Positions 52,914-62,954 of a stretch of DNA of 64,000 bases are shown here, in pieces. Every line of letters starts with the position of its first letter. The stretch's first letter is position 1. Under the pieces are notes generated by a model. It ran no database searches and was not told the DNA's origin. It worked only from the letters and a program-made list of their open reading frames with translations. Origin of the DNA: Alphaproteobacteria bacterium (GTDB lineage Bacteria; Pseudomonadota; Alphaproteobacteria; Bin95); contig JACKII010000003.1 in NCBI GenBank assembly GCA_020638555.1, positions 372,001-436,000 on the forward strand. The letters run 5' to 3'. A program made the position numbers and the translations under genes.

Positions 52914-54497
52914 ATGTCGGACATCCGTTCCGCCGCCCTCACCGCCCGCGCCTGGCCGTTCGAGGAAGCGCGCAAGGTGGTCAAACGCCTGGGCGGTTCG
53001 GTGCCGGCCAAAGGGTATGCGCTGTTCGAGACCGGCTACGGCCCTTCCGGCCTGCCGCATATCGGCACGTTCGGCGAGGTGGCGCGCACCAGTATGGTGC
53101 GGCGCGCCTTCCGCGAGCTTTCCGACATCCCGACGGAACTCTTTGCGTTTTCCGACGATATGGACGGCCTGCGAAAGGTGCCGGGCAATGTGCCGAACCA
53201 GGAGATGTTGGCCCAGCATCTCGGCAAGCCGCTGACGCAGGTGCCGGACCCGTTCGGCACGCACGAGAGCTTCGGCCATCACAACAATGCCCGCCTGCGC
53301 GCCTTCCTGGACAGTTTCGGCTTCGCCTACACCTTCCAGAGCGCCACCGAATGCTACACCTCGGGCCGGTTCGATGCCGCGCTGTTGCAGGTGCTGCGCC
53401 ATTACGATGCCGTGATCAACGTGATCCTGCCGACGCTGGGGCCGGAGCGGCGGGCGACCTATTCCCCGTTCCTGCCGATCTGCCCGCGCACCGGCATCGT
53501 GTTGCAGGAACCGATCGTCGCCCACGATGCCGACGCCGGCACGGTCACCTATCGCGACCCGGACAACGGCCGGTTGCAGGAGGTGCCGGTCACCGGCGGC
53601 CACTGCAAGCTGCAATGGAAGGCCGACTGGGCCATGCGCTGGTACGCGCTGGAGGTCGACTACGAGATGAGCGGCAAGGACCTGATCGACTCGGTCAACC
53701 TGTCGTCGAAGATCTGTCGCATCCTGGGCGGGCGCCCGCCGGAAGGCTTCACCTACGAACTGTTCCTGGATGACAGGGGCGAGAAGATCTCCAAGACCAA
53801 GGGCAACGGCCTGGCGGTCGAGGAGTGGCTGAAATACGCGCCGCCGGAGAGCCTGTCCCAGTTCATGTTCCAGAAGCCGCGGGCGGCGAAGAAGCTCTAT
53901 TTCGACGTCATCCCCAAGGCCATGGACGAGTACCGCACCTGGATCGAGAAATATCCGGGCCAGGACGAAGCGCAGCGGCTGGAAAACCCGGTCTGGCACA
54001 TCCATGCGGGCCAGCCGCCGGCGCCGGAGGTGGATCTGTCCTTCGGCATCCTGCTGAACCTGGCCAGCGTGGCGAATGCCGAAGACAAGAGCGTGCTCTG
54101 GGGCTTCATCTCGCGCTACCGGCCCGCGGCGACGCCCGAGACGGCCCCCCTGCTCGACCGGATGGCCGGCTATGCGGTGCAATATTACCAGGACTTCGTG
54201 AAGCCCGCGAAACAGTACCGCGCGCCGAGCGAAGCCGAGCGGGCCGCGCTGGTCGATCTGCGCGCCGCCCTGGCCGCGGCGCCCGCAGACGCCGACGCCG
54301 AGGCGTTGCAGAACATCGTCTACGAGATCGGCAAGCGACACGGGTTCGAAAACCTGCGCGACTGGTTCAAGGCCCTGTACGAGACCCTGTTGGGCCAAAG
54401 CCAGGGCCCGCGCATGGGATCGTTCATCGCGCTCTATGGCCGCGACGAGACCATGGCGCTGATCGACCGGGCGATGGCGGGCCATGCCGGCCAATAG
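52914..54497 (+). CDS. lysK: Lysine--tRNA ligase, class I
   Basis: This 527-residue class I synthetase has the HIGH-like motif SGLPHIGTFGE (about residue 43) and the KMSKS-like motif EKISKTKGNG (about residue 287). The alpha-helix cage and the LysRS1 insertion are present. It charges tRNA-Lys in place of the class II form used by most bacteria; class I is standard in alphaproteobacteria. The start at 52914 has AGGAA upstream. Confidence 0.95.
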   Translation: MSDIRSAALTARAWPFEEARKVVKRLGGSVPAKGYALFETGYGPSGLPHIGTFGEVARTSMVRRAFRELSDIPTELFAFSDDMDGLRKVPGNVPNQEMLAQHLGKPLTQVPDPFGTHESFGHHNNARLRAFLDSFGFAYTFQSATECYTSGRFDAALLQVLRHYDAVINVILPTLGPERRATYSPFLPICPRTGIVLQEPIVAHDADAGTVTYRDPDNGRLQEVPVTGGHCKLQWKADWAMRWYALEVDYEMSGKDLIDSVNLSSKICRILGGRPPEGFTYELFLDDRGEKISKTKGNGLAVEEWLKYAPPESLSQFMFQKPRAAKKLYFDVIPKAMDEYRTWIEKYPGQDEAQRLENPVWHIHAGQPPAPEVDLSFGILLNLASVANAEDKSVLWGFISRYRPAATPETAPLLDRMAGYAVQYYQDFVKPAKQYRAPSEAERAALVDLRAALAAAPADADAEALQNIVYEIGKRHGFENLRDWFKALYETLLGQSQGPRMGSFIALYGRDETMALIDRAMAGHAGQ

Positions 54498-54606
54498 CGG
54501 GAATTGCGGACAGTCGGTGTAAGCCCGTCTTAAGGCGCATTTGGTTTGCTTCCGGCTGGTCCACGCGGGCACTCCCGGCCCGCCCATTGGCCGGGAGAAG
54601 CTTACC

Positions 54607-55671
54607 GTGTCCGGCGACGCTCCGATCATCATCATCAAGAAAAAGAAGGCTGGCCATGGCCACGGCCATCATGGCGGTGCCTGGAAGGTCGCCTATGCCG
54701 ATTTCGTCACGGCGATGATGGCGTTCTTCCTGCTGATGTGGCTGCTGAACGCCACCACGGAAAACCAGCGCAAGGGTCTGGCCGACTATTTCGACCCGCG
54801 CATCCCCATCAGCCGGGTCTCCGGCGGCGGCACGGACATGTTCGGCGGCTCCTCGATCTTCAGCAAGGAGCGGCTGGCCCAGAACGGAATCGGCGGCATC
54901 GCCACGCGCAACTCCACCAGCAAGAAATCGCCGGTGAGCCGCGACGAGGACCCGCCGCCGGAGGCCCAGTTCGAGGCCGCGCACCGGGTCGACCTGCGCC
55001 GCCAGCCGGGCGATGTCCGCGACAGCGAGGTGCAGGGCGACGCCCGACCGTTCGACCCCGATGGCGAATCCGTCACCGCGAAATACCGGCGGACCCCGCC
55101 CGGCGACCCCGAAAATGAAACGGTCGCCGCGGAGACCGCGGGAACATCCGGCCCGGAGGGAGGCGTCACGGATACGGGAACGGCCCAGCCGGGAACCGAA
55201 GGCCAGGCCGAAACACTGGCCGAAGCCATCACCCAGAAGGTGCACGAGCGCGCGGATTATCAGGGCCTCGACCGGCATCTGATCTTCAAGGTGACCGAGG
55301 AAGGGCTGCGGATCGAGGTGGTGGACCGGGACGGCGCACCGATGTTCGAATCCGGCGTCGCCGACGCCACGCCGCGCATGCAGGCGCTGTTGCAGGTCAT
55401 CGCCGAAGTGCTGGCGGAAACCCCGAACAAGGTGGCCCTGACCGGCCATACCGATGCGATCCCGTTCGCCAGCGGCAGCCGCTATGGCAACTGGGAACTC
55501 TCCACCGACCGCGCCCAGGCCGCCCGCCGGCTGCTGGAGCGCTCCGGCATCGCGCCCGACCGCATCCAGCGGGTCGAGGGGCTGGCCGACACCGTGCCGC
55601 TCATCACCGACAATCCCGACGACCCGCGCAACCGCCGCATCGGCATCGTCGTCCTGCGCGGCGACCGATAG
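54607..55671 (+). CDS. motB: Flagellar motor stator protein MotB
   Basis: This 354-residue protein starts at a GTG with GGGAGAAG upstream. That choice puts the proton-carrying Asp at residue 32 (VAYADFVTAMMAFFLLMWLL), exactly as in E. coli MotB. A single membrane helix follows, then a disordered acidic linker (about 90-215) and a C-terminal OmpA-like peptidoglycan-binding domain with LTGHTDAIPF and NWELSTDRA. With MotA it forms the torque unit. motA is not in the window. It leads a run of flagellar genes, motB-flgE-flgK-flgL-flgI. Confidence 0.93.
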   Translation: MSGDAPIIIIKKKKAGHGHGHHGGAWKVAYADFVTAMMAFFLLMWLLNATTENQRKGLADYFDPRIPISRVSGGGTDMFGGSSIFSKERLAQNGIGGIATRNSTSKKSPVSRDEDPPPEAQFEAAHRVDLRRQPGDVRDSEVQGDARPFDPDGESVTAKYRRTPPGDPENETVAAETAGTSGPEGGVTDTGTAQPGTEGQAETLAEAITQKVHERADYQGLDRHLIFKVTEEGLRIEVVDRDGAPMFESGVADATPRMQALLQVIAEVLAETPNKVALTGHTDAIPFASGSRYGNWELSTDRAQAARRLLERSGIAPDRIQRVEGLADTVPLITDNPDDPRNRRIGIVVLRGDR

Positions 55672-55826
55672 ACCGCCGCATCGCCCGTCTCGCCCATGGG
55701 TATCTCGGGATAACCATGCCCATTAGGTGGAATTTAAGGTCGCTCCGGCAAGCTTCCCTCATGCGCTGCGGTTGGCCTCCCGCCCTCCGCCGCGCCCGGG
55801 TTTCGCAACGATAGGGTGGATGGCCG

Positions 55827-57137
55827 ATGAGTTTGGGCTCTTCATTGAACGCCGGGGTTTCGGGATTGAAGGCGAACGCCACGCGCCTCGCCACGATCTC
55901 CGAAAACATCGCAAACAACAGCACGGCGGGCTACAAACGGGTCGAAACCGATTTCTCGACCATCGTGCTGTCGGAAGACCAGCCGGGCGGCTTCACCGCC
56001 GGCGGCGTGGCGACGGATGTGCGCCGCTCGATCACGGAAAAGGGCCTGGTTCAGGCCACCAGCAACAGCACCGACATCACCATCAACGGCCGCGGCTATA
56101 TCCCGGTCGCCAAATCGGTGACGCCGGAGGACTTGAACCCGTCCAGCGACGACTATCGCCTGGCGGTCACCGGTTCGTTCCGGCCGGACGTGAACGGCAA
56201 TCTGGTCACCAACAGCGGTTACTTCCTGCTGGGCTTCCCGGTGGACCAGACCGGCGCGACGGTCGATCCCGCCATTGCCCGCAACAGCTTCGACTCGCTG
56301 GAAGTCGTCAATATCGGCGCCAGCGGCTTCACCGCGCGCCCGACCACGAGTATCGAGTTCGCCGGCAATCTGCCGGCCCAGGATACGGAATCCACCGGGT
56401 CCGGCGATGCGCGCGTGCTGCCGGTCGAGTATTTCGATGAGCTGGGCAACAGCGAAACCCTGACCCTGACCTTCACGCCGACCATTCCCGGCAGCGGCGC
56501 CTCCGGCAACTGGCAGATGACCGTGGTCGACAGTGCCGACGGTTCCACCGTCGGCGATCTGGACCTCCAGTTCCACCAGACCGGCAGCACGGCCGGCAGC
56601 CTCGATACCGTCACGGCCTCCACCGGCAGCTATGACCCGGCCACCGGCAAGCTGACGGTCACCGTGGCGGGCGGCAACGCCATCACCATCGACATCGGCA
56701 CGCCGGACACTGGCGACGGGCTGGTGCAGTATTCGGGCGAATTCGCACCGCTGCGGATCACCAAGGACGGCGCCGGCTTCGGCAATGTGCTGCGGGTGGA
56801 GGTCAGCGAAGATGGCCTGGTCAACGCGATTTTCGACAACGGCCAGACCCTGCCGATCTACCAGATCCCCGTCGCCGACGTCATCAACCCGAACGGCATG
56901 CAACTGACCGACGGCAACATGTTTCAGCTGACGCGCGACAGCGGCGGCATGTTCCTGTTCGATGCCGGTCATGGTCCGGTCGGATCGACCATCGGCTATT
57001 CGCTGGAAAACTCCACCGTCGATATCGCGCAGGAACTGACGGCCCTGATTGAAACCCAGCGCTCCTACAGCTCCAACGCCCGGATCGTCACCACCGTCGA
57101 CGAAATGTTGCAGGAAACCACCAACCTGAAACGCTAG
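55827..57137 (+). CDS. flgE: Flagellar hook protein FlgE
   Basis: This 436-residue axial protein begins MSLGSSLNAGVSGLKANAT and has ATISENIANNSTAGYKRVETDF, the rod/hook N-terminal signature, here seen as ISENIANNSTAGYKR. The C terminus ends with the matching coiled region SLENSTVDIAQELTALIETQR followed by AYxxNARIVTT-type residues. It polymerises into the hook between basal body and filament. Its middle domain is Gly/Thr-rich. The gap from motB is 155 bp. Confidence 0.93.
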   Translation: MSLGSSLNAGVSGLKANATRLATISENIANNSTAGYKRVETDFSTIVLSEDQPGGFTAGGVATDVRRSITEKGLVQATSNSTDITINGRGYIPVAKSVTPEDLNPSSDDYRLAVTGSFRPDVNGNLVTNSGYFLLGFPVDQTGATVDPAIARNSFDSLEVVNIGASGFTARPTTSIEFAGNLPAQDTESTGSGDARVLPVEYFDELGNSETLTLTFTPTIPGSGASGNWQMTVVDSADGSTVGDLDLQFHQTGSTAGSLDTVTASTGSYDPATGKLTVTVAGGNAITIDIGTPDTGDGLVQYSGEFAPLRITKDGAGFGNVLRVEVSEDGLVNAIFDNGQTLPIYQIPVADVINPNGMQLTDGNMFQLTRDSGGMFLFDAGHGPVGSTIGYSLENSTVDIAQELTALIETQRSYSSNARIVTTVDEMLQETTNLKR

Positions 57138-57183
57138 CGGCCAACCGTCCGCCCCGGTGGCGGCCCAAGCCGGAGGTGCTGTC

Positions 57184-58692
57184 ATGACCATCTCTAACGC
57201 CCTGTCCAACGCCCTGTCCGGGTTGCTGACCAACCAGCGCCAGGCGGATATCACCGCCCACAATATCGCCAACGCCACCACACCCGGCTTTTCCCACCGG
57301 GACGTGGAGGTGAATGCGCGGGTGATCGGCGGCGAGGGCGGCGGCGTGAAGGTCACCGCCATCCAGCGCCAGTTCGACCTGCTGCTGACCCGGGATTCCC
57401 GTGTCGGGCAGGCCCGGCTCGATTACCTGACCACCAGCGCCGACGCCTTCACCCGCGTGGCCGAGGCGCTGGGCGATGCCGATGCGATCAACGGCCTGCC
57501 GCAACTGTTCCAGAAGACCGAGGAAGCGTTCCGCGCGCTGGAAACGACGCCGGAATCGGTGCCGAGCCAGCAGGACACGCTGCGCTCGCTGCAACACCTG
57601 ACCCGCGGCATCAACGAAGTGTCGGGGCAGTTCGCGCAAATGCGCGGCGACGCCGACGCCGCCATCGCCCGCGAAGTCAATGTCCTGAACCATTCGCTGC
57701 AACAGTTGGCGAAGGTCAACCGAGAGATCGCCGTGCGCACCACCAGCGGTGCCGACACGGCCGACCTGGAGGACCAGCGCGACCAGTTGATCGACGACGT
57801 CGCCCGCCGCGTTCCCGTGCGCGTGCTGCGCTCGGACGACAGCGGCACCGTCACCCTGCTGACCCACGAAGGCGTGCCGCTGCTGCAGGGCGCGGAGCCG
57901 GCAACGATCGCGTTCAACTCCCGCCCGGTCGTCAACACCGGCGAGGTCTACGATCCCACCGGCAGTGCCGGCCCCGGCTTCGTCGACGCGCTGTCGGGCC
58001 TGACCGTCGACGGTCGCGACATCGCCCCCGGCTCCGGCGATATTCAAAGCATCGGCGACGGTCTGATCGCCGGCCTGTTCCGGGTGCGCGATGAAATCGT
58101 GCCGGACGCGCTCGCCAAGCTGGACGCCGTCGCCTATGCCCTGACCGAACGCTTTCAGGACAGCGCCGTCGACCCGAGTCTGGGCGCGGGCGATACCGGC
58201 CTGTTCACCGACGCGGGCAATCGCCTGGACACCGGCGACCCGGCCGCCCTTGTCGGCCTGGCGAGCCGGATCGCCGTCAACGACGCGCTGGACCCGGCGG
58301 CGGGCGGCACGCTCTCGCGCCTGCGCGACGGCGCGGCGGCGGCAACCCCCGGCTATGCCGGCGACCCGGCCCAGGTGACCCGCTTCATCGCCGGCTTTGC
58401 CGACCCGACCGGCTATGCCCCCGCCTCCGGCCTGGCCGACAACTCGCTGGCGGCCGCCGCGCGCGAGTTTACCCAGCTCGCCCATCAGGACCGGACCGCC
58501 GCGACGAGCAACGCCACGGCGCAACAGGTCACCTACAAAACCGTCAGCGAACGCCGCCTCTCGCAGGCCGGTGTCAATGTCGACGAGGAATTGCAGAGGA
58601 TCGCGCTCTACGAGCGCAGCTTCGCCGCCAACAGCCAGGTGATCCAGACCGCCACGCGCATGCTGGACGACCTGCTCGGCATCGTCCGCTAG
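57184..58692 (+). CDS. flgK: Flagellar hook-associated protein 1 FlgK
   Basis: This 502-residue junction protein begins MTISNALSNALSGLLTNQRQ and has DITAHNIANATTPGFSHRDVEV, the FlgK N-terminal motif, here ITAHNIANATTPGFS. It ends with LYERSFAANSQVIQTATRMLDDLL. GGAGG lies upstream of the ATG. FlgK joins the hook to FlgL and the filament. It is followed by flgL after 12 bp. Confidence 0.93.
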   Translation: MTISNALSNALSGLLTNQRQADITAHNIANATTPGFSHRDVEVNARVIGGEGGGVKVTAIQRQFDLLLTRDSRVGQARLDYLTTSADAFTRVAEALGDADAINGLPQLFQKTEEAFRALETTPESVPSQQDTLRSLQHLTRGINEVSGQFAQMRGDADAAIAREVNVLNHSLQQLAKVNREIAVRTTSGADTADLEDQRDQLIDDVARRVPVRVLRSDDSGTVTLLTHEGVPLLQGAEPATIAFNSRPVVNTGEVYDPTGSAGPGFVDALSGLTVDGRDIAPGSGDIQSIGDGLIAGLFRVRDEIVPDALAKLDAVAYALTERFQDSAVDPSLGAGDTGLFTDAGNRLDTGDPAALVGLASRIAVNDALDPAAGGTLSRLRDGAAAATPGYAGDPAQVTRFIAGFADPTGYAPASGLADNSLAAAAREFTQLAHQDRTAATSNATAQQVTYKTVSERRLSQAGVNVDEELQRIALYERSFAANSQVIQTATRMLDDLLGIVR

Positions 58693-58704
58693 GGAGCCCC
58701 GACC

Positions 58705-59766
58705 ATGCTCGGCAACGCCAATCTGACGACGCAGGTGCTGTTCAGCCGCCTGCAATCCGACCTCGATCGCCTGCAAGGCCGGTTTGCCGACCGGGTGGGC
58801 GAGGTCGCCAGCGGCAAGCGCGCCGACCTGGCCGACCGGCTGGGCGATTCCGCGGCCTCCCTGTTCGGTCTCCAGGCCAGCCTGACCAAGGCGCAAGGCC
58901 ATAGGGATCGCATCGGCGTGGTCGACACCCGCCTGAATGTGATGCAGAGCGCGCTGCAACAGGTGCGCGGCCTGACCGGCGGGCTGGAATACCAGAAAAT
59001 CCTGGACGACGTCGCCAACACGCCCACCTTCGGCGCGCTGCAAAAGCAGGCGGCAACCGAGGCGATTTCCCGGACGCTCAGCACCCTGAACGCAGCCGTC
59101 GACGGCCGCTCGCTCTTCAGCGGCCTGGCCGTCGACACGCCGCCCATGCGGCTCGACAACGCCATGCTGAGCGATGTGGAGACGGTGGTGGCCACCCACG
59201 TCGCCGCCGCCGGTGGCCGGATCGAGACCGCCGCCCAGGTCGATGCGCTTCTGGCGGAAATCGGCAGCATGTTCGACGACACCCATGCCGACCCGGCCCT
59301 GCGGTTTACCGGCCAGATTTACCAGGGTGCGCCGGACGCAACCGAGGACCTGTCGGTCGACGACGGCACCGGCCGGGCGATCACCTATGGCGCCAAGGCC
59401 AGCGAGGACGGGATTCGCACGCTGCTGGAAGGCCTGCACCTGCTGGCCGCGGTGCAGAAGAACGACGGCCAGTTCGGCGATGCCGCCTATCGGCGCCTGG
59501 CGACGGCCACGGTCGGCATGATCGACACCGGTTCCAACAAGATTGTCGGCATCGAGGCCCGCCTGGGCCTGGTGCAATCCGACACCGCCAGCTTCCGCAC
59601 CGAGCAACAGGCGACCGCCGCGCTGCTGGAGACCCGCATTTCCGCCCTGCAGGATGCGGACCCGTACGAGGCGGCGACCAAGCTGGCATCGCTGGAAACG
59701 CAGTTGCAGGCCAGCTATCTCGCCACGTCGCGCATTCTGCGCCTGTCGCTTGCCAACGTCCTCTGA
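58705..59766 (+). CDS. flgL: Flagellar hook-associated protein FlgL
   Basis: This 353-residue protein has a flagellin-like N terminus (FSRLQSDLDRLQGRFADRVGEVASGKR) and C terminus (LETQLQASYLATSRILRLSLANVL), of which FSRLQSDLDRL and SRILRLSLANVL are the clearest parts. It makes the second junction ring at the filament base. No flagellin gene is in the window. Confidence 0.9.
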   Translation: MLGNANLTTQVLFSRLQSDLDRLQGRFADRVGEVASGKRADLADRLGDSAASLFGLQASLTKAQGHRDRIGVVDTRLNVMQSALQQVRGLTGGLEYQKILDDVANTPTFGALQKQAATEAISRTLSTLNAAVDGRSLFSGLAVDTPPMRLDNAMLSDVETVVATHVAAAGGRIETAAQVDALLAEIGSMFDDTHADPALRFTGQIYQGAPDATEDLSVDDGTGRAITYGAKASEDGIRTLLEGLHLLAAVQKNDGQFGDAAYRRLATATVGMIDTGSNKIVGIEARLGLVQSDTASFRTEQQATAALLETRISALQDADPYEAATKLASLETQLQASYLATSRILRLSLANVL

Positions 59767-59790
59767 CCCGCGCGGAGCCACGGACACCCC

Positions 59791-60903
59791 ATGCGTCGTC
59801 TCGCCGGCCTGCTGGCCTTGCTGGCCCTCACCCTCTGGGCACACGCGGCTCCGGTTCTGGCCGCGGAAGCGCGGATCAAGGATCTGGTGGATTTCCAGGG
59901 CGTGCGCGGCAACGACCTGGTCGGCTATGGCCTGGTGGTCGGCCTCAACGGCACCGGCGACAGCCTGCGCAATGCGCCCTTTACCGAGGAAGCGCTGGCC
60001 AATGTGCTGGAACGCCTGGGCGTCAACGTCCAGGGCGAGAATTTCCGCCCCCGCAATGTCGCCGCGGTGCTGGTGACCGCCTCCCTGCCGCCGTTTGCCC
60101 GCGCCGGTTCGCGCGTCGATGTGACGGTTTCGGCCATCGGCGACGCCAAGAGCCTGCTGGGCGGCGCGCTGGTGATGACGCCGCTGAACGCCGCCGACGG
60201 CAAGATTTACGCCGTGGCCCAGGGCGCGCTGATCGCCGGCGGCGAGTCCTTTACCGGTGCCGCCGCCTCCGTCACCAAGGGCGTGCCCACCGCCGGCGTC
60301 ATCCCGAACGGCGCCCGGGTGGAGCGCGAGGTGGAATTCGCCCTGGCCGAGTTGGGATCGATCCGGCTGGCCTTGCGCGATCCCGACTTCACCACCGCCA
60401 ACCGCATTCAGCACCGGATCAACCGGCATCTGGGCCAGCCGCTGGCCAAGGCGCTGGACCCCGGCACGGTCGAACTGAGCGTGCCCCCCGCCCGGCGCAC
60501 CGCCATTGCCGGCTTCATCGCCGAGATCGAGGGCCTGCCGGTGCGGCCGGACCAGCCGGCGCGGGTCGTGGTCGACCAGCGTTCCGGCACCATCGTCATG
60601 GGGGCGGACGTGCGGATTTCCACGGTCGCGGTCAGCCAGGGCAATCTGACGGTGCGGATCACCGAGCAACCGACCGTCTCGCAGCCGAACCCGTTCGCCG
60701 CCGGCCAGACCGTCGTCGTGCCGCGCACCGGCGTCGACGTGCAGACCGGCAACACCAAGATGGCCGTGGTCGAGGGCGGCACCAATCTGGCCGAACTGGT
60801 CTCGGGCCTGAACGCGCTCGGCATCGGCCCGCGCGACATGATCGACATTCTGAGCGCGATCAAGACCGCCGGCGCGCTGCACGCGGAACTGATCGTGCGT
60901 TAG
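59791..60903 (+). CDS. flgI: Flagellar P-ring protein FlgI
   Basis: This 370-residue periplasmic protein has a signal peptide (MRRLAGLLALLALTLWAHAA) and then ARIKDLVDFQGVRGNDLVGYGLVVGLNGTGD, with the conserved IKD-x-V-x-x-x-G-x-R-x-N-x-L-x-GYGLVVGL pattern; further marks are NVQGENFRPRNVAAVLVTA and IGPRDMIDILSAIKTAGAL. It forms the ring around the rod in peptidoglycan. The run of flagellar genes ends here; a hairpin with CCCATCTC and GAGATGGG lies at about 60941-60977. Confidence 0.94.
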   Translation: MRRLAGLLALLALTLWAHAAPVLAAEARIKDLVDFQGVRGNDLVGYGLVVGLNGTGDSLRNAPFTEEALANVLERLGVNVQGENFRPRNVAAVLVTASLPPFARAGSRVDVTVSAIGDAKSLLGGALVMTPLNAADGKIYAVAQGALIAGGESFTGAAASVTKGVPTAGVIPNGARVEREVEFALAELGSIRLALRDPDFTTANRIQHRINRHLGQPLAKALDPGTVELSVPPARRTAIAGFIAEIEGLPVRPDQPARVVVDQRSGTIVMGADVRISTVAVSQGNLTVRITEQPTVSQPNPFAAGQTVVVPRTGVDVQTGNTKMAVVEGGTNLAELVSGLNALGIGPRDMIDILSAIKTAGALHAELIVR

Positions 60904-61082
60904 AGCGGACTCTTTTCCGGCCGGCTCACCAGCCCATCTCCCCTGTCCTTGCGGAAGCGAGAGATGGGGCAGGAGAGTGAGTCAATCAGTGCCGAAAGCG
61001 CACCGGGTTTGGGTTTGCCCCCTGCCCCGGCTTTGGTGCTAACGTGGCGCACGAACAGCACCCAGTCCGGGACAGGGTATCC

Positions 61083-62453
61083 ATGATCGAACGCAAGCAG
61101 GACGGCGAGTTCGTCGTCATCTCCAACGGCATGCTGGGCTACGGTTTCCGCGAGCAGTCGCTCTGGGACGCGGTCGAGGCCGGCGTGGACCTGATCGCCG
61201 CCGACGCCGGCTCGTCCGACCCCGGCCCCTATTATCTGGGCTCCGGCAAGCCCTTTGTCGGCGAGGCCATGACCCGGCGCGATCTCTCGCTGCTGGTCCG
61301 CGCGCAGTACCAATCCGGCGCGCCGCTCGTCATCGGCTCGGCCGGCGGCGCCGGCGGCGACGCCCAGGTGGACGGGCTGTTGCGCATCCTGAAGGCCATT
61401 CTGGCCGACCTCGGCATCACCCGCAAAATCGCCGTGGTGCGCACCGAACTGGACAAGGCCGTGGTGCACGAGGCGCTCGCCAACCAGCGCATCCAGACCT
61501 TCGAGACCGGCACGCCGCTCGCGCCGGCCGACATCGACGCGGCCAGCCATATCGTGGCGCAGATGGGGTGCGAGGCCTATTGGCCGGCCCTGCGCGAGGC
61601 GCCGGACATCATCATCGGCGGCCGCGCCTGGGATGTCGCCAACATTGCAGCATTGCCGCTGCTGCGGGGCTATGACCGTGGCCTGACGCTGCACTTGGGC
61701 AAGATCATCGAGTGCGGCAGCCTCGCCTCGCGGCCCACCGCCGGCGGCGACCTGATCATCGGCCGCCTGCGCGACGACCATTTCATCGTCGAACCGCCCA
61801 ATCCGGAGCGCTTCTGCACCGTGCAATCCGTCGCCGCCCACACCTTCTACGAAAAGACCGACCCGTTGATGCTGGCCGGCCCCGGCGGCCTTGTCGACCT
61901 GACGCGGACGGAGTTCGAACAGATCGACCCGCGCCGGGTGAAGGTGACGGGCTCCGCCTTCCGCCCGGCCGACCGTTACACCGTGAAGCTGGAAGGCGCG
62001 CGGCTGGCGGGCTATCGCGCCCTCACCATCGGCGGCGCGCGCGACCCGAATTTCATCACCCATCTGGACCAGATCCAAGGCGACATCGTCGCCAAAATCC
62101 GCGAGACCCAGGCGGGCGTGGTCGACCCCGAGCGCTATTCCATCACCTTCCACCGCTATGGCGTGGATGGCGTCATGGGCAAGTGGGAGCCCGTGAAAAC
62201 GCCCGCGCACGAGGTCGGCCTGCTGATCGACGTGATCGGCGAGACGCCCGAAATCGCCGAGGCGGTCTGCGGCCTGGCGCGCGCGAGCGTGCTGCATGTG
62301 GGCTTTCCGGGACGGGTGGCGACGGCGGGCAATATCGCCTTCCCGTTCTCGCCGGCGGAAATCGAGGCCGGGCCGGTCTACGAATTCAACATCTATCACC
62401 TGATGGAAATCGACGACCCCGAAGCCTTTGGCCGGCTGGAGTGGCTGCAATGA
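61083..62453 (+). CDS. AtuA-like protein (DUF1446, acyclic terpene utilization family)
   Basis: This 456-residue protein has the DUF1446 marks SSDPGPYYLGSG, VIGSAGGAGGDAQVD and FRPADRYTVKLEGA. AtuA takes part in citronellol and related terpene degradation, but its reaction is poorly known, and homologs occur in many catabolic loci. It overlaps the DUF4387 gene by four bases, a regular pairing for this group. The start at 61083 is chosen by the conserved beginning. No terpene-degradation genes are visible nearby. Confidence 0.82.
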   Translation: MIERKQDGEFVVISNGMLGYGFREQSLWDAVEAGVDLIAADAGSSDPGPYYLGSGKPFVGEAMTRRDLSLLVRAQYQSGAPLVIGSAGGAGGDAQVDGLLRILKAILADLGITRKIAVVRTELDKAVVHEALANQRIQTFETGTPLAPADIDAASHIVAQMGCEAYWPALREAPDIIIGGRAWDVANIAALPLLRGYDRGLTLHLGKIIECGSLASRPTAGGDLIIGRLRDDHFIVEPPNPERFCTVQSVAAHTFYEKTDPLMLAGPGGLVDLTRTEFEQIDPRRVKVTGSAFRPADRYTVKLEGARLAGYRALTIGGARDPNFITHLDQIQGDIVAKIRETQAGVVDPERYSITFHRYGVDGVMGKWEPVKTPAHEVGLLIDVIGETPEIAEAVCGLARASVLHVGFPGRVATAGNIAFPFSPAEIEAGPVYEFNIYHLMEIDDPEAFGRLEWLQ

Positions 62454-62767
62454 AAGTGCTGAGCGAGGTTGCCGAGGTCATCCGCTCCAAGAATGCCGGG
62501 CCGTTCGTGGTCACGTTCGACGTGTTCTTCAAGGACCGGGCTGAGTTCGAGGCCGTGCGCGCCGCGGGCCTCGTCACCCGCCAGGCGGTGTGCGAGCGCT
62601 ATGGCGTCGGCGACAACGCATTGCTGGGGTTCGAGTTCTACCCGTTCGCCAACGCGCTCAAATTCTCGATCAAACGCGAGGTGAGCGCCGGCGGCCCGCG
62701 CGACGCCGATGCCTATGGCGCCCAGCAACACGCCCCGCTGCTGGACATGCCGGCCCTGCCGGACTGA
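62450..62767 (+). CDS. DUF4387 domain protein
   Basis: This 105-residue protein belongs to the small partner family of AtuA-like proteins: IRSKNAGPFVVTFDVFFKD and YGVGDNALLGFEFYPFANALKFS match the pattern of DUF4387. Its gene overlaps that of the AtuA-like protein by ATGA, so the products probably act together, perhaps as a complex. The function is unknown. Confidence 0.83.
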   Translation: MKVLSEVAEVIRSKNAGPFVVTFDVFFKDRAEFEAVRAAGLVTRQAVCERYGVGDNALLGFEFYPFANALKFSIKREVSAGGPRDADAYGAQQHAPLLDMPALPD

Positions 62768-62799
62768 CGCGCCCGATCGGTGCGGTGAGGGGGCTGCGG

Positions 62800-62945
62800 T
62801 CACTGCCTGGTCAATCGAAGACCGGATGTTCCCCGGGCAAGGCGGAGCCGCGACCTGGGGCTGGTAGCGGCGTGCGAACACCGCACCTTGGGTGTTCGCG
62901 AGAGCGACCGGTCCCGGCCCACCGCTCCGCGGCGGCCGGGATACA
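62800..62945. repeat. Palindromic repeat before the LLM flavoprotein gene (CGAACACC family)
   Basis: GTGCGAACACC (62872-62882) faces GGTGTTCGC, followed by GACCGGTCCCGG and CGGCGGCCGGGA. It matches the copies at 30.6, 39.5 and 43.4 kb and ends about ten bases before the next stop codon. Confidence 0.82.
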
Positions 62946-62954
62946 CGGCTGGCC

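Noticed and set aside
57088..60882. A 1264-codon open frame on the minus strand opposite flgK, flgL and flgI
   Set aside because: It is an antisense shadow of three flagellar genes caused by GC-rich codon bias; it has no domains or ribosome binding site.
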